Shown here in pieces: positions 25,207 through 37,700 of a DNA stretch of 64,000 nt; position 1 is the first letter of the stretch; every line of letters starts with the position of its first letter. The notes under the pieces are model-generated. The model did no database searches and was not told the origin of the DNA. It worked only from the letters and a program-made list of their open reading frames with translations. The position numbers and the translations under genes were made by a program. The stretch is from Stichopus chloronotus (taxonomy: Eukaryota; Echinodermata; Holothuroidea; Aspidochirotida; Stichopodidae): NCBI GenBank assembly GCA_021234535.1, contig CM037837.1:10100636-10164635 (forward strand), in the 5' to 3' direction.

Positions 25207-25718
25207 ACTGGAGCGTTGTGATAGAGTTTCACAACAATTCTCAGTGGAAACAGCTTCAATTCACGATTGAAAAACTCTTACAGAAACAATGTATTCAACT
25301 TGTAGAAAAACCTACGTCAGTGGCCGGCAAAGCTTAGGTTCTGCGTCGGGTTCTCGAAGAAACCGTAACTACGAACTACAGTATACACCGCCACCATTCC
25401 TAAAATATGTCGTTCAGATGATTTTGTGTTCAATGTCCATGCTAATAGAAGTTCAGAAAAAAACATGCTGCACAAAAAAAAAACAGTATTCAGAAAAACA
25501 TAAGTTAAGTCTCCAAATTGTCAATTTTACGAAAATTCAAGAGTTCTTTTTCCGGTGCACGTCTTTTCTATGTTTCCGTAACAAATCTCTGGATGAGAAG
25601 TATCTGAGCAGTTATAAACTAGCGCCATCCCCTAAGGTGAAATTGTGCCCCCATTCTAAAACTTGTCAACATACGAGACAGGGTGGTTGGGAAGTAAGGC
25701 CGGCTCAGTGTCAAGAAA

Positions 25719-28700
25719 ATGGGTATCCTAGAGAAAATAGAAGAAATTGAAGCCGAGGTAAATGGGAAAAGTAAAGGCTTAAGTCTGATGACGGTTGTCT
25801 CGTAAAGTATTGCATTAGAAAGCACATAACTTATAAAATCAAGTTCCACATGTGTGCCCATGTCACGTCGAAATAAATAGGCTGTCGATGTATATTGCAA
25901 TACGGTATTATGATACTTAACACTAGGCCGTGATTTACCCCTAAGTCAGTGATACTGATAGGCCTATTGACTCGAGGACGGAATTGTGATTTATATTTGT
26001 AATTTAGGTACAAACCAAATCGCTGTGTAAGGTCCGCCTCAGGCCTCCCATGAATTTTTGCTGACCTAACGACCGAAGTCAGAATATTATTTAGCCCTTA
26101 CTTTAGTTACCCTCGCCTCTCAATTCAAGTGCAATGTTTCATAGGCTAGCTTGTTTTGTGCAAATGTCTAGTACAGTATTCCTGCAAAACCAAGGGCCAT
26201 CACTCAGTGGAATACGGGCTCAGGCAAGGGTCTAGGCTTACAGTAGGCTTAGCTTTTTCAAGTCTTTTCGCTGTCATCTCTGCAGTGCTAGACGGTATGG
26301 CAGGCTAGACCTAACTTAATTATAAGTCAATCATCCAACAAACATCTTGCTCATGAATATATAGAAGCATGAATAAAGTAAATATTATCATACAGAAGGG
26401 TTGGCAAATTCATCAATATTTTTTTCAGATAGAAAGAAAATCGTTTATTGATTCCTTGTCGAGGGCAGGTAAGGAAACTTTATGATGGTGGTGGCATGTG
26501 TGTGTATGTGATGCCTCGGCTTGCAAACACTGCTCGAATTTTAAAGTTAGTGTGTTGGTAGTCCTTTACAACCCTATTGTTTTTCATGGAGGTCAAAGGT
26601 CGTTTGAGGTCACCAGAGCTTAAAGTATGAAAATCTGTCAAGTTAGATACCTCAACAACGAATGCAGCTGGAGGCACTTGGTGAGTAGATGACCTCTGTC
26701 ATTTTTTATGGAGGTCAAAGGTGATGTGAGGTCAACAGAGGACATAGTTTTAAAAGCATTGTAAGCAATGATGTCTCAAGTAGGGAAAGATGTTTTAACT
26801 TCTGAGTTGATGGTGTTGCTAGTTCACTGTGAGTTGATGATCCATATTGTTTTTCATGGAGATTAAAGGTCATTTGAAATAACCAGAGCTTAAAGTATGA
26901 AAAACTATTTAGGAAGATATCTCAGCAACTGAAAGTAGCTAGATCTTAAAAAAAAATGTCCCCAAATGCAACATATTCATGATGCACAGGACAAATGGAA
27001 TACAGTACATGGAAAATCATGCTTCAATTAATGTATAACTAATTAATCCACCATGAACAAGTTCAACTGTTGTGTGCCGACAATCATTATATACCCAGTG
27101 GGTAGAATGGTGTGGAATAGATTTTCAAAGAATGCTTTTAGTGGCCCTGCACAATAAAATCTTGGTCCTCCATCGTGGTAACGTGAAACTTTCCCTGTGA
27201 AATTATCTTTTTTCTCAATGAAATCTGTCTCATTATCACAGAGATGTACAGGGAGGCTTCAAGTTGGGATATGTTACAGATGGAGATGAAACTACGACGT
27301 GTGTGTTATGGACCCGTGGGGAGGGGAATGTGGTGACTGAATAATGTCTAGAGCGGCTAACAAAATCTGCATGCTACATGAAAAAAGTAAATGTGTGTAT
27401 GATACAGAGCGTGGAATTTTGTTTTCTGTTTTTGTTGGAGAATTTGATTTTATTCCAATGGGACACTCCACAGCGCAAAGAGCGTGAGACACTTTTGTAA
27501 TCATTTTGTATTTTAAACTTATGATTTTCGTTCCTGGGAGATCACAGTGCGTGCAAAGCATACAACAAATTTTGGGTCTTTTCGTCCAGGACTTGTGTCT
27601 CCTACCCTTTGAGAATTTGAACTGAATGCACAACAGAAAACAATACAGCGCATGCTTCAGTTGATGTTTGTGAGAACTGCTTAATTTGCAATCCATAAAA
27701 AATGGTAACCTCTGTACAAAAAATATCACAGATTTATAGTACAGTGCGGCTTGGCTTTCATGCTGTATCCAAACTTTGGAAGACAAACATTGTTTTTTTA
27801 AACTTAAAATAACTCCGTGTGAGGATGAGTTCAATTTATTTGCGCACAGAGGTTCATTCAAATTTATTAAATTAATAAATTACCCTCTCTTGTTGTGCAT
27901 TTCATATTTCTGTCTCCTCTCTGGAACAACTGCTGTAGCAGTGGCTCTCACAGCACATCTTTTCCATAGTGAATCCTCCGTCTTCCTTCCAAAATCCTTT
28001 TTTTTTAACATGTTGGGGACACATGTTGCCCAGTGTGTCACAAAATGTGTCCGCGACACGTGTCTGGTGTATATAAGGACGAAGTTTATGTGTTCAGGTG
28101 TGTCGGCAACATGTGTGGACACATGTACTCATAAGCCTTTTTTGGAAACCCTTTCAAGAACAGTTGTACCCATTATCAATCACATTTTGAGTTCTGAGAA
28201 AAGTTGCTATCCAAGGGGTGATTTTAAATCAACAGATTTTAGGGCAAAACCACTCAGCAAAGTTATGCCTCTGTTAGAGTGTGGACTCATTGCAGAAAGG
28301 GTTAAGTAAGTAAAGTTTGTACTGTAGGCCTACTCTGTTCAGTGTGTGTGACATGTGCCGGCATGTTTACCCATTTGGTTTAGGTTGCAAAACAATCATC
28401 AAGGTTTTCAATTTAACAATTTCTTCATTTAGTTCTTCTTGTGTAAAATCAGATTCTTTTTACTCAAGTAAGATTTCTCCATGTGACATGTAACAGAGTG
28501 CTATTTTCTGAAATTGTGTTCAAACCTCCTCTCGAAAAAGTGTACCCAATGTGAGTCACATCTAACATTTTGAGAAAATTTGTTTAACCTGCAAGAGTGA
28601 AAATAGTAACTTTTGAAATGAAACTGCCCAGCAGTTTTGCCTAGAGCTGTCAGTTTGGCTTTTTAGTACCAAAGCACAGGAACAAATGGCCTTGAAAAGT

Positions 28701-31700
28701 TTGTTCCCAATTAAATGTTTGTATACTGTATGTATACAATTACCTTCATATTCATCAATTCAAACATTTTAATAAACCATGCAGGAAAAACCCTCCAAAA
28801 TAATCTGTTAATGGTGACACAAACATGCTACAGTTACCTTGTAGTAGAGCATTAATATTCTTACACCCTCTGTGTAGTAACATAGCAAATCTACAGTACT
28901 TTTCCACGAATTGTCACAAATTTTTAAATTGTTTTTTTTTTTTTTTTCACATACTGTACATGATGACGATACTTAAGTAGCAGTCTACCACAGATCCGTA
29001 CTCCACTTTGTATCATCACCAGTTTTGGATTTGGAATTTATTGTTTAAACTTTTAAATCTGCAGAGCTAAAAGATGAATCATTAAAATGGCCATAACATG
29101 TCGGATTTATTACCTTATTTTTCGCAGAGGGTGGAAGAATACGAGTCTCTTTTGTGAGGTCACTCTAAATCTCAGAGTTTGTGTTTCCTTTAAGCTAACT
29201 ACTGTAGTGATTAATGTTACAACTATAATGTAACTAACAAATGTAACAAGAGTATGTCACAGTATCACTTACTGTACCATTGAGTTCTTGATGAAACAGT
29301 TACTGTAAACTACTGTAATGCCAGCTTACAGTTGCACTATCCTTACAGTAAATTATGTGTGAAACATGCAACACCCAGTTTAATGTTGAGAGTAAGCATA
29401 AGAAGGGTTGTTCAGAGGAGTTCTGTACTCTACAGTGCTTTTAGTATGAAGTGGATAATAGTACACACATTAATCAGTTGGAATAAATGACAGTCAGTCA
29501 TTTATTCCAGCTGACAACAATTTATGAAAAAAAAGTGTTTTAAAACAGTGATTTTGTACTGAGAATCAGTTAATTTGAGTTTTGATTTAAATCAGTGATG
29601 TAAATCAGTGTGATTGAAATCAGTCATCCCTTCTCCACCCTAGTATTTGTACTCTTTCTTTTGTACTCTTTCTTTTGTACTCTTTCTTTTGTAATCTTGT
29701 TTGGTTTTATGTTTTCTTTTACATATCTGGTTGTTTGTTGCTTTCACATTAACTTTGATACTGAATAAATCAATTAAGCAATAACAGTATTGTCAACACT
29801 CAGATATTTTCAGCCTACATCATCGGTGATGTTTATCATCATCTGTGTCTTTGTGATGTTCTTGGAAATTTATGATAAACTTTATTCCCTGGGTCACTGA
29901 ATGCTCATGTGGTCTTAACTACTCACATTATGCTGCTGTCAGTCTGTAGTGTCAAAAGAGGTTTGAACATTACTTTAGAATATAGTGTTTAATACTCATG
30001 TTACCCTACAGACCTAGCAGAGTGTTTCAGTAGGGACACTGTAGGACAAAGTCACACTTGAATTAAATGAATTTGCTTGAGAGTGAACAAAGCACATTCA
30101 AATTAATTTGAAGGAGCAGCGGATTATCAAAGTCTTTTTTTTTTGTGTCTAGATGGCTCGCACCCAGAGAAACAAGGCCACCTCTGCTCATCTTGGTCTT
30201 CTGAAGGCACGTTTAGCAAAACTGAAGAGAGAATTGATTACACCCAAAGGTGGAGGAGGGGGAACCGGAGAAGGTGAGCTCTTCAACCTTGTCGTTTCTT
30301 TTTGCAGGATTTATTTGTCGTTGATAAATTTTACTGATTCACAGAAGGATCATCACATACTGTAGATGACAACAATGAAGAAGAGGATAATGATGAAATA
30401 CTGCAGACCCACACTCCACTTTTAGCATCACTAGTTTCAGATTTGGAATACGGCTTTAAAATTTTTAAATCTGCAGATCCAAAAGCCAAAGCTGAAATGG
30501 TCTTAACATATATGAAATACTTTGGGCAAATTGAAATTCCTTATGAAATTTAAGAATGTGAAGTGTGAACATTTTGTACTTGAGAAAATACATGAAGCAC
30601 CACCACTTTTGTCGTCTTGCAGGTTTTGATGTTGCCAAAACAGGTGATGCTCGAGTTGGTTTTGTTGGTGAGTAATTAAAATGCACTCTTTTTTTGAATT
30701 TTGTAACTGCTTACATGCTGTGTGTGGTAGATATGTGGCACACCTATGCATGAAAAATGCACTTGCAGCAACATAAAAGGTTAAATCCTAATGTCTAAAT
30801 GTTTGTTTGTGAAATTGTATGTGCATGTTCTATTCAGTAAATACCTTTAAATTAATATGTATGTATGTATGTATGTATGTATGCGTGTATGTATGTATGT
30901 ATGTACTATGAACATTGTTTCAGAGTAAAATTTGGTGGTATGACCTCAGATCTTAGAAGAGCAGACTGGGTAATTTGTCATTACTTTGTTTGTTGGTTTG
31001 AATATTACCCATCTAGTGGTTTGATATTGTAATTTGGCTTGTTTGTATCCTGTCCAAGTCAAAGATTTGATTTTGGCCGATTTTTCTGGAAATGTCTTCA
31101 TTTGCTTTGATTTGCAGGTTTCCCTTCAGTCGGCAAATCGACACTTTTAAGCAACTTGGCCGGTGTTTACTCTGAAGTCGCTGCATATGAGTTCACCACT
31201 CTGACGACCGTCCCTGGTGTCATTCGCTATAAAGGAGCCAAAATTCAGGTTTGGAATCATACCTGCAGGAACCAACACATCATTTTATCGTGATATATTT
31301 CTCCTTTTTTGCTTTCAATCAAAGAGAAACCTATGCGGTCATGATTGTGTGTGTGTGTATGTGTATGTTTGTGATGCCCAGCTTGTTTTTGCGATATCTT
31401 AAGAGAGGACAAGTCTGACAGTTCTCAAATCGTAACATAGATACCCCATACTAAGAGGAAGAACCTTAATGTTTTTGGCGGAAGTTCACAGTCATCTGAG
31501 GTCACCAGAGGTCAAACACTGAAAATCTGGTCAACACAACAGCGCAAGACAGAATGATGGATACTTCTCATATTTAGTATGTGGGTGGTCATTTCACAAG
31601 GAACACCCTTTTTGTTTTTGGTGGAGGTCAAAGGTCATCTGAGGTTACTACAGGTCAAAGACTGAAAATCTTATTAACACAATGTCTTAAGATAGGAATG

Positions 31701-34700
31701 ATGGAAACTTCTCATACTTAGTATGTGGGTTGGTCATATCAAGTGGAAGATCCTTATTGTTTTTTGTGAAGGTCAAAGGTCAACAGAGAACAAACACAAA
31801 AAGTCTTGAAACATAATATCTCAAGATAGGAATGATGGAAACCATCGATACATAATACGTGAAGGAGTTATATCAAGTAAAAACCCTATTGTTTCAGTGG
31901 ATATGAAAGGTCATTTGGGGTCAAACGGGCTATAGTTATGATACCTTGTAAATTTGATAGTTGAAGAGGGAAAGCTTGGACAAAGTCTGATATGTGGTAT
32001 GTAGTGGAACTTATTGAGTACAAGAAGCCTAATGGTTTTTGTGGCATTCAAATGTAATTTTTGGCTATGATGATCATCGTAACGTTTGTAATCATTATAT
32101 GTGTGTGTACATGAGTGTGTGTGTATGCATGTGTATCTGTATGTTTGTGATGCCCTACTTTGTAAACATGATATCTAAGAAGGGCAGCTTCGACAGATCT
32201 CATATATAGTATGTAGGTGTATCACATTGAGTAGAAGAACCCCATTGTTTTTGGTGGAGGTCAAAGTTTATTTGGAATCAAGAGGGGTCAGTTTGTGAAA
32301 GCCTTGTAAACATGATATTTCAAGAAGGGAAGCTTGGAAAAATCTCATAGTAATTATGTAGGTGAACCACATTAATTAAATGAATCGTGTAGTTTTTGGT
32401 GAATTTCAAATGTCAATTGGGGTCAACAGGGGTCTACTGTGAAAACTTTGTAAACACGATATCTCAAGAAGGGAAGCTTGGGCAGATCTCATATTAAGTA
32501 TGTAGGTGCCACATTGAAAAGAATAACCTAATAGTTCTTGGTGGAGGTCAAAGGTCATTTGGAGTCAACAGGGGTCAAATTGTGAAAACCTTGAGAACAG
32601 GGTATGTAAGTGAGGGAAACCATGACAGATCTCATATGTAATTGTGTAGGTGCATCACATTGAGTAGAAGAACTCTGTTGGGTTTGGTGGAGTTCAAAGG
32701 TCATGTGGAGTCAAAAGGATTAAAATTGTGACTACCTTGTAAACATGATATCTCAAGGACGGAATTTTGAAGCTATGATCGCATTATGTTATGTGCAGAT
32801 GTAGCATCGCTGTAACCGTAATATGCAGTTTTGCATGTCGAGACATGATACACATCAGTCATCATGTATCAGATTCATAAAAATCCTCGTAAGGAAATCC
32901 TCGAAACCATAATGCATTTGTGCATTAGTGTAAACACAGCAGAAGGAAAGCCTGGACGGATATTCTATTTGACTTGTAAGTGTATCCCACTGAGTTCAGG
33001 TAGCCTGATGTTTTTGAGTCAAATTGGGAGTCAAAATATTATGAACAGGATACTGCAAGAAAGGAAGCATGAACAAAACTGATATGGGGTATGTAGCTGT
33101 GACTTATTGAGCAAAAGTAGCCTACTGCTTTCAGGGAAAACCAACGGTCATTTCGTGTCAACTAGGGTCAAGTTGTAAAAACCTTGTTAACACTAAGAGA
33201 AGCTTGGACAGAACTTGCATTTGATTTTCTGATGCGCCTGCTTGAGTCTAAGAACCCTACTGATTTTGTTGGCGGTAGAAAATTATTTGGAGTCAGGATA
33301 TGCTCACCCTATGCAATATTCCAGATTAAAAATACTCTTAGGTAAATCACTGAAACCACATTGCCTTTTGGCTCTCTGGTTCATGAAGTCAAAATCTTAG
33401 AGAGGGCTTATAGCAAAGGAGAATGATTATGCAAGTTTACATTTTTGTGAATAATTGAGTCACCATCTAGTAAAACTGTGTCAATTCATGATACAATGCA
33501 ATAATGAATAAGTTTCATATTGAACCCTTCAATATCCATTCAGACACAGATTTGGCCTAAAACTGCAGTTCATCATTCTCACAGACTCAGATTAAGTCGC
33601 AGATTTCACTTTGTCAATGTTTTCTGTCATTTCAGCTTCTAGATTTACCAGGTATTATCGAAGGAGCCAAAGACGGCAAAGGAAGGGGTCGTCAGGTCAT
33701 TGCAGGTGAGGTCCACTAATTCATTCGTCCACAAAAGTCAGGACACAAAGCTTGTTCTACATAAAATGTTTGCATTTAAAAAATTGCAGACATTTCTGTC
33801 CCTGCCATTCCACTTAGACTGTAAATGAGATAACAAATCGTAACCGTCAAGTGATTAATGTGATTGGTGTTTCTGTGATTTATTACATCCTCTTTAGTGA
33901 TGCGTCCACAACATGTCGCCATATAATTCTCCCAGGTGTATTAGGCCACTCGGTTCTTTCTTCCTTTGCTTATCTGTGTTGCATGCCAACAACTTAGCTG
34001 AAGGTGTCATTGAGCCTCTACATTTTTAATTTGTGATTGAAGTTAGACTGGGCTCAAAATTGTTTTACTCCATATACCCTTGGAGATTACAGAATCGATG
34101 TCAGAGAAGGTATGAACATTTTGCCTTCCACAAGTTTAATGTTGTGTTATTCATCATTTTGCATTTGACTGTAGATACTGAAAATGTGTCTGTTTTCTTC
34201 ATAATGTGATCACAGATGGACAACTCCATCAAGTATTTGTTACGGCCCTTTGAAATTCATCTCTCATAAACGAGCATTTCTTGGTTAAGCGTTTCATTCC
34301 ATCCATCCATCACCTTTGATGAGACTTACATCCACTTTTTCTCTTTGATTTGTTTTGCAGTGGCAAGAACATGCAGTCTTATATTCATCGTCCTTGATTG
34401 TCTGAAGCCGCTGAAACACAAGAAGTTGCTGGAACACGAACTGGAAGGATTTGGCATCAGGTGAGAAAGTCTTCAATCAGTCAATTGCAATTGCAACTCT
34501 GCACTTGGAGGGTAGCAGTCTTTGCAATAACTGTGTAATTTTTAGTCCAGACCCAATTTTTGTAAGATGTTTTTGATGTTGTTTAATAACTACTCCAAAA
34601 ATAAGGTCTTGTGAATCTGTCATTTTGTGGAAGCTCTGATACTCAGCATGTGAAACAAAATCATGACTAACTTCTGGGATTCCAACTTTGATTCTATTTG

Positions 34701-37700
34701 TGTAACAGTTGAAATTAAATGCATGGCAAAAAGATAACCTTTTTCAACATTTAAAGATTTAGTTAGTGTTCTCATTCTTTTGTAATAAGTACCAAAAGAG
34801 AAAAAGAATATACTTCCATGTAACTTCTGGAGGTGGGGTATATGATTAAGGCTTTGTTTTATCCAGGCCAAAAAATTGTCCCTTGTGAGGTGTGATCTGC
34901 ATTTTTTGAGACAGACTTGTGTAAGTGCTCTATTAGGCAACATAATTACTGACTTTGGATTTTAGTCCTTGTTATCGATAAAGTTTGATCATTTGCCCTC
35001 TAACTCACCCCAAATTGTATATTCTTTCTTTCTTTGACACACTACTTAAAGACAATTTACTAGCTGTTTTAAGTTGAAAGTGAAATTGGTTTAATAACCA
35101 CATTTAAAAAATATTACCACACAAGCAAGTGAATGATTTTGGATGGTTTTGATTTTTTTTTTTCACATCAGATATGTGTACCTAATTTAAGTCCCACATG
35201 CCTATCTTCTCTTCAACCATCTTCTCAGGTTAAACAAGAAACCTCCAAATATTTCTTTCAAGAAGAAAGACAAAGGTGGTATCAATTTGAACCAGACGGT
35301 CACACAGTCCACGCTGGATTCGGACTCGGTGAAGGCCATACTTGCAGAGTACAAAATACACAACGCTGACATCACCCTGAGGGAGGACGCCTCCCAAGAT
35401 GACCTGATCGATGTTATCGAAGGCAACAGGGTCTACATACCTTGCATCTACATACTTAACAAAATAGATCAAATATCCATAGAAGTAAGTCAAGATATTA
35501 ACTGTATACATGCTGTGTATCTACATGTTCAGTAACAGCGATCCAATATCCATAGAAGTCATAATCAGTAGTAATTACCTACATAATGGGTATTAATTTA
35601 GACGGTGGAGTAGATCAAATATCCATAGAAGTAAGCCATAGTTAATGTGAAATGTTCACATACTGTGTATCAATATGATCAATGAAATAGGTCAAGTATC
35701 CATAGAAGTAAATCGTAGTTAATGTTAAATGCTCACATAGCGTTTATCTACACGCTCAATAACAGTGGTCGTGTATCCATAGAAGTAAGTCATAATTAAT
35801 ATGAAATGTTGAAACACTGTTTATCTACATACGTCATCGATAACAGAGATCAAGTATCCATAGAAGGAAATCGTAACCAGTATTAAATGTTCACACACTG
35901 TGTATCAATATAATCAATGAAAGTAGGTCAAATATCCATAGAAGTAAGTCATAATCAATATTAAATGTTCACGTATTTTGTATCATCATAATCAATGAAA
36001 TAGCTCAAATGTGCCTAGAAGTAAATTACTATCAATATTTATTGTGTACACACTATGTATCTACACACTCATTAAATAAAATTCATAGAAACTATAATCA
36101 ATATTACCTTTCTACAACATAAGTTGTAACAACCCTGTTCAATCAAATTAATTCAATGTCTGTAGAAGTAACTTGTAATCAAGATTAACGTTTTACACAT
36201 TCCGTATCTGCATATTCCTCAAATCTTTGTAGAAGTGAGTTGCAGTTCAGAGATGAAGTGAATAATGAACCTCATTTGGTGACTGTTCAATTGCACAGTT
36301 CTCAGCGAATCCTGGGACATTGTGGTGTCCTATGTCACCTCAGTCCTTTTTAGATAGGTAGCGGTGATGTTGGTAAATTTTGAGTGAATCGAAACAAAAT
36401 TGCCATGACACCCACAGATGTATTGTACACTTTTTTTGCGTAAGAAAAATGTTCATGTTGCGAATTTGTGCAAAAGTATCAATTTTTCATTTTTATTGTT
36501 AAGGGATACCAAATTGTCACATAAGCATCACAATGGAACAGAATGTACATTTTAGTCTGCAATGTGGTGAGCATCTGACTGTAGTAATGATGTGACATCA
36601 CAGTGTAGTCTGCAATGAAGCCTGGGTGATTAATAGAGAGTTTTTAAGACAAAAGAAAATGCCTAATTGTTGTTTAAGGAGCCTATTCCTTAACTTCCTG
36701 AAACACTGTGCTTGATAATCTTGAAGTTGAAATAATTTATGATGTGACAGTTTCCATGAATGCATCAAGATTCTCATTTCTGCACCAAAGTCGATACAAA
36801 AAGTAAAAATTTCAAGCAGTGTATTATCCACAAAACACTTGAGAAGAAAAATAGACCCTGGCAAATTGTAGTTCTATTGGTGGTAAATTTGGAAATGTCT
36901 CAAATCTTTGCGAACCTTCCCTTTTTAATTTTCTATTTTCTTTGCAGGAACTTGAAATTATTTACAAGATACCTCACTGTGTGCCGATCTCAGCTCATCA
37001 CAGATGGAACTTCGATGATCTCTTAGAAAAGATGTGGGAATACCTTAATCTCGTCAGGATGTAAGTGGGAAATGAATATTCATTAACCTTCACAAAAGAC
37101 CCTTGCAGCTTTAGGCATCGATGGGTGCAAAACAGAAATTTGAGAGAGGGAATGAAGTTGTGACCAATGAAATTTTTCTCACAGTCCATTGACATTGCAA
37201 GTATCTTTATCTGAGAATTGAGTGAGTCGTCACATATCTACTGTCTCATCTTTCTTGTCTCATCAGTGACCCACCACTTAAATTTTTCAATCCATTTGGT
37301 TACTTTGTCTGCATTTGTCAACTTAATTGATTAACATGACTTTGTTGGCCTATTTTCCTGCAGCTACACAAAACCCAAAGGCCAGCTGCCAGACTACGAA
37401 GCTCCTGTTGTTCTCAAGAATGGCCAGAGTACTGTAGAAGACTTTTGCATGAACTTACATAAGAGTATACTCAAAGAATTCAAATAGTAAGTTCCAGATT
37501 GTCAATTGTATGACTTGTTTCCAAATGTAACAGGTGAAATCAATGATGACTCATATGCCGTCCGATGTGTTCATTTATTATTGCGGACAATAAGTACAAT
37601 CCCCTCCATCTGCAGCTGCATAAGTCACCCACGTATGCCTCATTGGACCAAGCTGTGGCAGCTCAGTGCTCTCAAGAAAGCAAGACAAGTTTTACAAGTG

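Larger units (their letters stand above)
22094..25718. other. Head-to-head intergenic region of SUDS3 and DRG1
   Basis: This 3.6-kb spacer must contain both promoters. About 22.69-23.96 kb is a decayed LINE, so the promoters are probably near the two ends. No TATA box was convincing. A DR1 motif lies near SUDS3 and a CRE-like motif near DRG1. A TTA-rich microsatellite lies at 24378-24417. Confidence 0.6.

Noticed and set aside
25289..25750. 153-codon plus-strand frame overlapping DRG1 exon 1
   Set aside because: It runs over the DRG1 start codon in a different frame and has no family resemblance. The in-frame 39-base exon that splices to MARTQ explains the conserved part.
27292..28309. Two of the longest open frames in the window (189 codons minus, 177 codons plus) overlapping in DRG1 intron 1
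   Set aside because: They overlap antisense, have low-complexity hydrophobic/cysteine composition, no recognisable domain and no supporting splice pattern. Chance or old repeat sequence is likelier.
29126..29642. Possible hAT element between GAGGGTGGAAGAA and TTCTCCACCCTAG with TTTAAATCAGTGAT repeats inside
   Set aside because: The ends share only about eight bases and the flanks show no duplication. The repeated AAATCAGTG words are real but do not define an element here.
30857..30904. CRISPR-like regular repetition
   Set aside because: It is a simple ATGT microsatellite without spacers. No array with unique spacers exists in the window, and the DNA is eukaryotic.
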